From contig CM040106.1 of NCBI GenBank assembly GCA_022496805.1, forward strand, positions 5,766,001 to 5,830,000: a stretch of 64,000 nt of DNA. The letters are read 5' to 3'. This document shows, in pieces, positions 1 through 8,781 of this stretch. Each line of letters starts with the position of its first letter. Position 1 is the stretch's first letter. The position numbers and the translations under genes are program-made. The notes beneath the pieces are model-generated. The model was given only the letters and a program-made list of their open reading frames with translations, did no database searches and was not told the DNA's origin. This stretch comes from Pohlia nutans (Eukaryota; Streptophyta; Bryopsida; Bryales; Mniaceae).

Positions 1-350
1 GACACCGGAGGAGAGGAGAAACCTTCCCCATATCCCTTCAAGGGGCTGCCTGCTATTAGTTCAACGCTCAACGTTGTAGTTCTTTAAGAAGAAGTCGAAG
101 GAGTATTTGGAAACCAAGTACTTGCACCACGGAGTGCATCGCCTCGCGGCAGTAATCGACGACATGGAGGTGCATTTAGGAGACGCTGTCCTAAAGGATC
201 CAAGGCATTATAATGCTTCTAGTGCTGAGGGCTATGGACTGTGGCTCCATAATCAAGTGCAGCAAGGCGTGTACAATCCGACGCAGCTCTATGAGACATC
301 GCACCCCGAGGCCATTAAATCCCTAACTACCTCTACACCAGACCGTGCCA
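1..350. other. unassigned flank next to gypsy-B
   Basis: The gypsy-B reverse transcriptase homology stops near position 350, where RNase H should follow, so the element is cut here. The remaining bases carry an open frame on the + strand (107-364, 85 codons) with a plausible protein-like composition, but I do not recognise the family. It may be a fragment of another transposon. Confidence 0.3.
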
Positions 351-1530
351 TAATTTGGGCGTAATCGCGGATAAAACATATATTGAATTGGACTAGGCCG
401 TTGAAGACCTAGATCTCCTTGATGTTGCGAGGGAAGAGCATTGTGACGAGAGCCTCGATTATCTTCAGATCAGGGAACTTGCCCTCGGCGGAGACGACAT
501 CTCCACGAATAACACCAGATCGAACTAAAAAACAACACTTTTCGGGATTGAGATTTATACCAAACTCACGGCATATGGTGAAAACTTTCGGAGTTTGTCG
601 AGATGCATCTCGGTAGTACTATGAACATTGAAGTCGTCGAGGAAGAGTTTCATGAAATCACCGAGATATTCTTTGAAAGCGTTGTTGACTGCACGCTGGT
701 ACGTCGCCGGAGCGTTTTTAAAACCGAACGGCATCACTACCCAGACAAAGGCACCGCAGTCGCCCTCTTGTATCGATCCTCGGGTGCAATCTTGATCTGG
801 TGATATCCGGAGGAGCCATCGAGGAAGGATTACATTTCGTGGCTTGCTATCAAGTTGAGGACTTCGTCGGTAAACGGCAGTGGATATGGATCCCTGTTGG
901 TTGCCTTGTTGAGGCGCCTGAAATCAACACAAATTCGAAGTTTTCCGTTCTTCTTTAGTACCACGACCATTGGTGATAACCAGGTGGCATCGTCCAGTGG
1001 TTCTATAAAGCCGGCCTGCAAAAGTTTGTCAAGATCGGTTTTTACAGCTACGGCATAATAAGGATTCATTCGGTAGTGTACCTCATGGGTTGGGGGAATG
1101 CTGGTGTCGAGTTCGATCTTGTGTTGAGCAGTGTGTTCCGGGATGCCACATAAATCATGATATGACCATGCAAAAACGTCTTAGAAAGCGTGGAATAATT
1201 CTACGGCCTCCGGTAGGAGGGAATCTGGAACGGAAGTACCGATACGAATATTGTTGAAGTCGGTATTGGTACCGAGGTTGAGCTCGCGTAGCTGCTCTTC
1301 CTCGGTCTGAGACCAGTTTGCTACTGAAATAGTTTTTACCTTCTCCCAGATCGGTATTTCATCGACAAGCATGTTGCCTTCCGTATGGGTTATAGCTCGT
1401 AAAGGTCTTAGTTTAGGTCGGGGCGAACTAAATTGTATCGATCCACAAATGTTGAGACAGAGATTCGATCATCATCACAATTTAGGTCGGGCCGAGCTAA
1501 CTTGACCTATAGAATTGACTCCAAAATTCG
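351..1530 (-). pseudogene. Ty3/gypsy reverse transcriptase fragment (gypsy-B)
   Basis: Read on the minus strand from 1530 down, this is the linker and reverse transcriptase of a Ty3/gypsy polyprotein, which would copy element RNA into DNA. The linker has an IPIWEKVK-like stretch. The fingers and palm follow around 1069-830 (LLQAGFIEPLDD, WLSPMVVVLKKNGKLRICVDFR). Then come PFGFKNAPATYQR and the catalytic LFLDDF ([YF]xDD box) near 650-737, and a thumb-like region to about 350. Stops and frameshifts break it (for example near 1181, 830 and 555), so it is a relic. Protease upstream and RNase H and integrase downstream are absent. Codon style, rich in CGGTA/TACCG, resembles the gag pieces at 42.4 and 51-52.6 kb, so I infer one family and possibly one original copy. 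Confidence 0.85.
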
Positions 1531-1563
1531 ATTACTTCATGTATGTACAAGGAAGGGTCCCTT

Positions 1564-2275
1564 AGTTGAATGATTAATACTCTATTTGTACTATGTTTAG
1601 TAACACTTGGACTAGATGCAGGACAATGTTTGATTGCAATATGTAACGGCATTCACGGTCACACTAGTAAAACGACATTAGTTAGAACTAGCGCGAGTAT
1701 AAATTGGTGTTTGTTTTGCTAGTGGTCGCCAAGTCATGGTTCCAAGGTTGGTTGGAGAAGGACATTCGTGTTGTAATTGTACAGTCCGGGTTCGAATCCC
1801 GTTGGGTCCGTTTGAGCGTTTATTGTAATATACGTGGCTTGGTGCTGCTAGTGATTTTATCATAGGCAACCACACATGGTCTATTGATGTAATGTCTATT
1901 TGTGGATCCGCTTTCCATTCGTTTCACTTCATATACAATCATTCTATGGACCACCTTCCGTTCTCTTTCACCTCTACCTTGTATTGGCCATTCATGAATT
2001 ATTCAAGACTATTTTGTTTTAAGATCCAACATATACAGGTGATTTTAGGGAGTGTATTATGTTTCTCACATGGTCACTCCATTCCCACAACCACACCAAG
2101 TATTAATAATTCTCAACACCACAACACCGTGCAAACTCGGGGAAGTCACTCTTTGTATCCTTTGAGTATCACGTGTGAACAAAGGGTATTTAATAGTACC
2201 CAAAGAATTATTATTACACATACTATACATCCTCTTCATGTGTACATGATAATCCAACTACCATGGCATGAAGTA
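1564..2275 (+). repeat. left terminal inverted repeat, about 0.7 kb
   Basis: Blocks shared in inverted order with 41695-42375 include TTTAGTAACACTT, GATTGCAATATGTAACG, CTTCATATACAATCATT, CCACAACACCGT and CATCCTCTTCATGTGTACAT. The outer edge lies near TTGAATGATT at 1564. The middle differs between the copies: this one holds a tRNA-like sequence that the right copy lacks. ORFs across it show no protein resemblance. Confidence 0.75.
1738..1809 (+). pseudogene. tRNA-like sequence, Thr(UGU)-like, degenerate
   Basis: This 72-nt stretch has a B-box/T-loop (GGTTCGAATCC), an A-box-like TGGTTGGAGAAGG, and ends GGTTCCA/TGGGTCC that pair at five of seven positions. The anticodon loop reads GTTGTAA, giving UGU, but the anticodon stem pairs poorly. 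It is therefore a tRNA pseudogene or a SINE head rather than a working tRNA. It lies inside the left inverted repeat. Confidence 0.55.
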
Positions 2276-2508
2276 ATGATTAATAGTTTAAGATTACATT
2301 TTAGCGCGTGACAATATTCACGGCAAATGGATCATGACAAGTAATTGCCACTGAATCATATATTTTGTTAAGGGTTTGAATTGTTTGGGTAACAATTACT
2401 CTTCACCCAATCTCCTACGCGTATACAAATTTTATACTTCTACAGGGTGGTGCTTTTGTGGTAAACAATTACCAAGAATTGAAGAGTATGTCTTTTGTTT
2501 CTAGAATA

Positions 2509-2764
2509 ACTCGGGGGGTTTACTTCCAAAAAATTACAAATGCCGTGCAAAAAAATATAGGGTTTAAATAAATCTTGGAAGGTAATTTCTATAAATGAAT
2601 TACATTAATATAGGATGCTAAAAATTGATTACAAGAATAATTATGAGAATATTCTTGAAATATTACTAATTATAGTAATAATTACTTTTATATTTAAGGG
2701 TACTTTTAAATACCCTTTTTCCACACATGATACGCAAAATATACTAAGAGTAAACCCCCCGAGT
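2509..2764. repeat. foldback hairpin, perfect 16-bp arms
   Basis: ACTCGGGGGGTTTACT at 2509-2524 is repeated as its exact reverse complement at 2749-2764, with about 225 bp of AT-rich loop. A second, looser inverted pair (around 2150-2195 and 2697-2745) flanks it. It may be a decayed MITE inside the large element. Confidence 0.6.
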
Positions 2765-3704
2765 AGAATAATTGTCTGCCAATTGCTATTTTCAATTTTT
2801 CCCCTATATTCTTATGTTCGCTTCAATCCCCTACTCGACTTTGCATGCACAATCCATAAGTCATCGCATGAGACATGTCGAATGAACTCATGATGATGAC
2901 TCGGTGTCAAATGCACACCTATTCAACTTCCGCTGTCTATGCATTTTGCCATCGGCTGAAACTGGAAGAACACGCTGCAAAGTGCATAAAATTTAATCCA
3001 TGTCAAGTTCCTACATCACATTATAGTTTAGGGAAAAATTGAACAACGTAATATGTAAATGATGGAACTCTGCCACAACACGCTTACCTTGCGAAGACGG
3101 TATTCACCCACACATGGTCTATTCTCCTAGAAAATTTCCAAACCCGGTATGTTATCAAAACTCGGTATTGCCACACATTTACAATTATTGTTTATGTTCA
3201 CCAAGTCCTCTAGCGGTCGTCTAGTAATTTGTATAAATTGATTTTTCTGAAGAGCGCTTCCTTCCACCTGTGTTGACGAAAATAAATAAATTCTAGTGCG
3301 TACTAGATTATGGTGGAAGGCGCCTAGTGAATACTTATATATCTACAACTGAAGTTTTCGTGGTGCCCAAATCTTCAACTTCACGCGCCCTACGAAGAAA
3401 CTCAATTTTTCTGTACAGACCGGGCACCATTTCATTCAAAAATGACGCTCACAGCCACTAATCACAAACACCTTCAATGCAATATTACAACAGAAAACTA
3501 TCCTTGTTTTGCCTTGCTGCTTCAATGGCTACATGCTGCCTTATAACATCAGATTCCTGCGGTTGCCATGCAATGTGGTAAGTATCTTACAACCTCCTTG
3601 AATTTAGCATGGAGCATCCAGCAGATGTTTTGAATCAGTGACGGAAATCTATACCTGTGTGGCTGGGATAATGTTGTCTACGGGACCTTCAGATGTGCGC
3701 ACCT
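2765..3704. other. non-coding stretch
   Basis: I see no gene. One short hairpin is present, GCGCTTCCTTCCACC near 3254 against GGTGGAAGGCGC near 3312. The stretch lies between the left terminus and the 3' end of the ParB-like pseudogene. Confidence 0.5.
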
Positions 3705-4294
3705 TCATGTGGACCATAAGGCACCTGCTAATGCAATCGAGGTGGTCTGATGGGTAATGTGCGTGGAAGGAGAGTCTGTGAACTCACTCGCACTCACTTC
3801 CTGACTCATCCAAATTGCCTCTTGCAACTTCATTTGGTTCTGCGTTGCTTCTTCCTTGAGCCTGTCCAACTCCATTCTCAATACCTTGTTCTGCGTTGCC
3901 AGCTCCCTGCTCGCCCGTTGTGCCTCTCGATTTATGGCCAACCTCTTCTTTGAGATCTTCTGTAGTTGTATTCTCAAAGCTCTTTGTTGTAAAACCTTCT
4001 GCTCTCCACCGTCTGCTGGCACAACGTCGTTGGCATCATCTGACAAGTCGGACTGCTTATCAGATGGGAAATCTAACAAGGATTCTCTTTACGCATCGTC
4101 ATCTGATCTGCTATCAATCTTGATGGCATTGTCCTTATTAGACGGCAGGGAGACCGTCACCTCCTCCTTCACCGTAATCAGAGCAGGAATGGATGGAACT
4201 TCAGATGGAGGCACAACAGATATCTCACAAGTTGTGCCCGGAACTGCAGCCAGAACAAGTCCCGCATCGCGGACAGCGTCGTCCTCGATGGTTA

Positions 4295-4317
4295 CCAATG
4301 GGCAATTGACCACTAGC
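4295..4317. repeat. palindrome copy 1
   Basis: CCAATGGGCAATTGACCACT followed by AGC, an imperfect copy of CAGTGGTCAATTGACTACTG. It lies in coding repeat unit 1. Confidence 0.7.
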
Positions 4318-4531
4318 ACAGGAGAGGGAGTGAAACCCAACAAGTCTGCTGACTCAGCGGCCGTTGACAAATTTGGATTTTGCATAGGGGCCACGCGTGC
4401 ATCGTCCACACTTTGCGATACCATCGAGGACTACACGGAATCAACGGCAACTGGCAATTTGTGGATATGTTCAGCGCGCTCGTCAGCAGTGGCACAAGTG
4501 TTTTCGGGAACGGGAGCTTCCTCACTGCTTG

Positions 4532-4554
4532 CCATTGGGCAGTTAACCACTGGC
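4532..4554. repeat. palindrome copy 2
   Basis: Core GGGCAGTTAACCACTGGC in coding repeat unit 2; it keeps the inverted CCA..TGG ends. Confidence 0.7.
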
Positions 4555-4768
4555 ACCAGAAAGGTAGTGAAACCCAACAACTCTTCTGACTCCGCGGCTG
4601 TTCAAGAATTCGGAATTTCCATAGGGGCCACGCGTGCATCGTCTTCACTTCCCGATACCATCGAGGATTGGAGGGAATCAACGGCCGTTGGGAGTGGGTC
4701 CCCATCTCCAGTGAGCTTGTCGGTAGAAAGAAAATGCATCACGGGAGCGGGAGCTTCCTCAGTAGTTG

Positions 4769-4790
4769 CCAGTGGGCAATTGACCACCAG
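4769..4790. repeat. palindrome copy 3
   Basis: Core CCAGTGGGCAATTGACCACC in coding repeat unit 3. Confidence 0.7.
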
Positions 4791-4999
4791 ATACGGAGTG
4801 AACCCCAATGTGTCTTCTGACTCACCGGCCGTTGAGGAATTTGGGTTTTCCATTTGGGCCACGCCTGCATCGCCCTAACCTGTCGATACCATTGAGTGTT
4901 GGACGGAACCAACGGCGACTAGGAGTTGGTCCCCATCTCCAGTGCGCTCGTCGGTAGAAGAAAAACTCTTCACGGGAACGGATACTTCCTCGGTGGTTG

Positions 5000-5023
5000 C
5001 CAGTGGGCAATTTACCACAGGCA
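5000..5023. repeat. palindrome copy 4
   Basis: Core CCAGTGGGCAATTTACCACA in coding repeat unit 4. Confidence 0.65.
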
Positions 5024-5347
5024 CCGGAGAGGGAGTGAACCCCAACATGTCTTCTGCCTTAGATGAAGGTGCTTTAGAAATCCGCACTTGGGCCATGCTT
5101 GCCTTGAGCACTCCAACGCGATGCATAACCACAAATTGTTGGGCAGAGTTCACCTCTGCGCAATCGCCTGCTGCAACAGAATCAGTTCCCAGTTCCTCCT
5201 CAATGTCTGCCGGAGGCGCACTCTCATCATGACGGATTTCCAAATTAATCACAGTATAGTTCATGGGCAGCGATACTGCCGTCATTGACCACGTCGTTCT
5301 CGACTCTACTGCCCACATGCACTGGCAACTTTGCTTGCTCAACAGTT

Positions 5348-5371
5348 ACCACTGGGCAAGTCACTACTGGC
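5348..5371. repeat. palindrome copy 5
   Basis: Core ACTGGGCAAGTCACTACTGG, outside the tandem repeats but in the same pseudogene; it encodes PPVVTCPVVTVEQ on the minus strand. Confidence 0.6.
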
Positions 5372-6236
5372 GGTTGTGCATCACCTGTGGACTCTTCACG
5401 CGCGTGATCAGATGGTACGCGGACTTTAGAAGGGGAGGGTTTGGGTGACATGAGACTAGCATAATCTCCTAGAAGTGCCATTGCTTCGCTCAAGTTCCTA
5501 GATTGACCAGCTGGGCTTAAGGGTTGAGCCGATTCATGATCGCCTTCTGCTTGTTAACGGGGACTGAACGGAGTCAGAGGTACTGGGGTACAGTGTTCTA
5601 CAATCTGTGCTGGTGCATCCCTTTGAGGCAAAAAGTGATGCTCATTCTCTACGTCCATGTCATTGGCACCTGACGCCGAGGCTTCCAGATCTTCTGCCTT
5701 GGTCAATGTCACGGCCGCGGTCTCTAGAGCGTCGTCCTGACCCTGCAACGCACTTTCCAAAGGCTCTTCCGCGTCGCTGTCTTGGGATGGTACAAACAGT
5801 CTGCCAATGGGCTGGCGTTTTAGATTTGTAGATGGTCATTCCCCCTTGCTCCCTGCACCTTCATCACTATGGTCACTGTCACCGTCCTCGCCTGATTCTT
5901 CGCTGCTTGCGCCAGGCTCCACATTCAATGCGTCATCGGCAGTCTTACCACGGTCTGCAAGACTCTTGGACCGGAGTTCTCGGCGCGCGACATTAGAAGT
6001 TTCAGGTTCTTCACTTGGCGGAGTACGCTTCATTGGATACCACGTGCCGTCTTTCTTTGGCTCATCCAAACTTCTGAAGTGCGGAGCCGATTTGGTGGCT
6101 CATGACGATGATTTTGAAGTTATCTCCTGCCAACCCCACTGCCACGGGTTGGATATCAAATATCTGCACATCAACTGATAAGGTTTGAAATTGTCAACAA
6201 TGGTCAGATGTACAGTGAGATAACAGCAGATGGTAT

Positions 6237-6257
6237 CGGTGGTCAATTGACTACTGG
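6237..6257. repeat. palindrome copy 6
   Basis: Core GGTGGTCAATTGACTACTGG in the ParB-like pseudogene, followed at 6343 by a half copy (GTGGTCAATTGA). Confidence 0.75.
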
Positions 6258-7395
6258 CACAAGGAAACGAGCGTACTATGGCCGCGATCATGCATTTCAG
6301 CCCGGCAGCCACGCATAGCACAAATCAGACGCTTTCTCCTCGTGGTCAATTGATGGAAGCTTCATAATGAAATGCAAGTACACCTCCATCCTAAGTTCGT
6401 CTTCGTGCATGTCAACCTCCCTTACAGATCCCACCCACTTTGTGGACTCCGAAGAACGAATTTCCTTCTTCCAATTCACTGCGTTTGCTATCTTGGGAAC
6501 CCATAAGTACAAGATGCTGACACCGTTGCCTTTTTTCAAGATCTGGGGTGAGAAGAAATACGTCTCTGCTAACGCTGGCAGGTATCGGCTCTCCAAATGC
6601 CGATACCCTTTTAATTGGCCACCCACCACCTTCAGCGTCTCATTCTCATTCGTGCAATGGCAAATGACCATCCAATGAGGTGGCCACCTGCTATAGCGGC
6701 TCCGTTGCAGCATCTTAGAGAGGATCGACTTGTAGCTACGATCAATGCCCACAACCTCGCGCTCCAGCCATCAGTCGATTACCCGCATATCCATTATGGC
6801 CCCATCGAAATGATGGTCTTCTGATCTAACAACATCCCATGCTTCAGGATCAGTAACATCCCTCCTGCCAAGAGCATCGGGTCGAAACTTCGCAAATCTC
6901 TCAAGTGTCCTGTCTTTCTGGACCTTGCCTAGTACAGGAGTTATCTTGGAGTCCAAGACGTGCTCTTTCTCCAGTATTCTCTCCATATCCGCCAAGAATG
7001 CATCCGAGGGGGGCATTTGTTCTCTTCTAGGAGTGTTGCTTACTTTCATGGACTTCAACAGGAAAAGTTTTGTCGCCCGCCTGATGAGCTCGTCCATGTG
7101 GGCTTAGTTGGACCCATGCTTGCATCTGAATTCGACTCATGCCGCTCGATCAAAGTCGTCGTTGACCCAGAGTCTCTCGGGTAACTTCTTATTTAGCCAC
7201 CGAACAACGGAATTCTTCACCTTCTTTCTATCCGTCCAGTCCTTCAAGCTAGAACAGTGTTTTTTTCTGGGCCGAGTACTCCCCAAATACACTTTGGGAA
7301 CCGCATTGGACTCCTTATCCAGCTCCCCTTCGGCTGTCAAGCCAACGGTGATTTTCCGCACCAACTCGAGAAGTGAGTCCGTTCCTAAGCCACGC

Positions 7396-8730
7396 TGTCG
7401 CGATGCAAATGCGCATATAGTGTAAAAACTTATAGTATTGTTATTTTGATGAGTTTTAAGATATCTCATTTAAAGAAGAAATGAATAGGGAATATTTGAG
7501 AAAGATTATGAATTGATTCATAATCTCTACAAGGTTTTAATTGCCTTGTGTTTTGACTAATAAGAGTCAAACTTTACATTTATCTTCTTAGAATGAGTTT
7601 TGATATTTAATTTGAGTTTTGATAGTTGTTGAAAAGAAAGGTGAAGATTGTTTTACCTTTCTTTTAGTTTTTTGTGAGTTTATCATTAAAATAAGCGAAT
7701 GGATAGAGGTATGGGAGACTTTTGGGTCACCCAATTAGTTTTAGGGTGCCCATGTGGCTAGGTATGGGCTGATGTGTTCCCCCTTGTGGCTTGATAAGGG
7801 GGGCCTTCTTCTCCCGAACCTCATTCTTCTTGTGTTCATGTTTTAGTTTTCTAGTTTTGTGCCGTGTGTTTGAGGACAAGTGACTTACTGTGTATAGCTC
7901 GGATTTCAATGAAATTTTGAGAGTACGTTCCTCTTCTTGTTGTGATTCCAATGGTGTGTGGCGCTTGTCATTTGGAGTTAGTATGAGAAAGTTATGCCTT
8001 GAGAAGTGAAAGAGGGTTTACTGCCGTCGAAATTCAAAGGCAGTCGCTTTAAACTCTTGTAGAAATTTATATAATGATCGATTAGTTTTGAAATTTGGTG
8101 AGCACATGTGTTATGTTGATAGCTTTCTAAAAAGCTATTAAACTCTTGTTTTGGAGTTAGGACGTGAAAGTTATGCTTGTAGAAGTTTGAGGGTGTGAAA
8201 CTGCCGCTCAATATAGGAGTTCCATTTTTGACGAAGTATAGAAAACGGACAGTATGATATTTTAAGCTAAGATTTACAGGCAACGTAGATGGTGATGTTA
8301 GCTTTCTAAAAAATTATGGCATCATGTATTTGGAGCTTTTATGAAGATGATATGCGTCCCGAAGTGGAGAGATGTACAGCTGCCGTGAATATTTGGAGTC
8401 TCAACTTCAGCACGCTATAAATATTGAATGGTAAATCATTTTCTCTTGAAAATTTTACAGATTGTGTAGCTTTGTGTTAGCTTTCCAGAAAGTTATAGCA
8501 CACTTGATTTGGAGCAAGTATGTGTCTGTGGCATTCATTTGAATGCTGACAGTGTTTTTAAAGGTTTAAGCCTTTACACGGTTTGCTATTTTGCAAAATA
8601 AAACATAGATTTGGGTTTTTAATGGTATAAACAATAAATTACACTATCATATTTCCCCATACCTTGAATTCAAACTAGTTGCAGTTAGAAACCCCGCGTT
8701 TTCCCAGAGCAAAACCCTCTCTACCCGACA
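7396..8730 (+). repeat. gypsy-A 5' LTR
   Basis: TG...CA termini. I saw no difference from the 3' LTR when reading both, so the insertion is recent. The middle holds degenerate internal repeats (around 7960-8540) in which GTTAGCTTTC-like, TTTGGAG-like and CTGCCG-like landmarks recur. Short minus-strand ORFs inside are not supported as genes. Confidence 0.95.
7960..8540 (+). repeat. degenerate tandem repeats inside the LTR
   Basis: Four loosely similar units of roughly 150-200 bp each carry a TTTGGAG(T/C)-type start, a GTTATGC-like stretch, a GAAGTG(G)AGAG-like stretch, CTGCCG and AGCTTTC(T/C)A.AAA.. The same set recurs at +7692 in the 3' LTR. Its position suggests the transcribed R/U5 leader. 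Confidence 0.6.
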
Positions 8731-8752
8731 TTTGGTGCTTCCACTGAGAGAC
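8731..8752 (+). promoter_or_regulatory. candidate primer-binding site
   Basis: TTGGTGCTTCCACTGAGAG starts two bases after the 5' LTR, where the reverse-transcription primer tRNA should anneal. It ends in the expected TGG...-type tRNA 3'-end complement, but I cannot name the tRNA. It is not the common initiator-Met site. Confidence 0.5.
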
Positions 8753-8781
8753 GCTTTGGGGCAATTAGTTTTAGTTAAAGA

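Larger units (their letters stand above)
4290..5090 (-). repeat. four tandem units of about 235 bp within coding sequence
   Basis: Unit landmarks (GTGAAACCCAACA-type) start near 4321, 4558, 4789 and 5026, a spacing of 231-237 bp. On the minus strand each encodes LGFTPSPV..VVNCPL.TTEE..VPV followed by STDE.TGDGD and SMVS.SEDDARVAPM. Each unit contains one copy of the GGTCAATTGAC-type palindrome, which encodes VVNCPLATT. Confidence 0.85.
3705..7395 (-). pseudogene. ParB-like large protein, 3' portion (pseudogene)
   Basis: This is the downstream half of the minus-strand gene cut by gypsy-A. Removing gypsy-A and one 4-bp TSD joins 16423-16659 to 7395 in one frame across a codon. After that come a basic region (7395-7137), a segment with MPPSDAFLADMERILEKEH (about 7040), and a WPPHWMVI/YLWVPKIANAVNW region (6752-6297). 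An acidic, Ser-rich part follows (6069-5245), then four repeats of about 78 residues (5090-4290). The C-terminus (4079-3705) looks like a coiled coil (LQKISKKRLAINREAQRASR). In-frame stops occur at 7137, 7097-7120, 6771 and 4089, and the frame shifts near 5260. I recognise no family for this half. Low-complexity acidic and coiled-coil parts suggest DNA or chromatin binding, which is inference. Confidence 0.6.

Noticed and set aside
1678..1875. Minus-strand ORF of 65 codons
   Set aside because: Its GPNGIRTRT stretch is the typical reverse translation of a tRNA T-arm; it is a shadow of the tRNA-like sequence.
3856..4878. Plus-strand ORF of 340 codons
   Set aside because: It is the reverse reading of the four-unit coding repeat. 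The minus strand shows coherent acidic, coiled-coil and repeat composition, while this frame is Ser/Thr/Ala-rich with no domain.
7727..8283. Minus-strand ORFs of 74 and 101 codons, repeated exactly at 15419-15975
   Set aside because: They are the two LTRs of gypsy-A read backwards. Duplication follows from the LTR pair, and nothing supports a protein.
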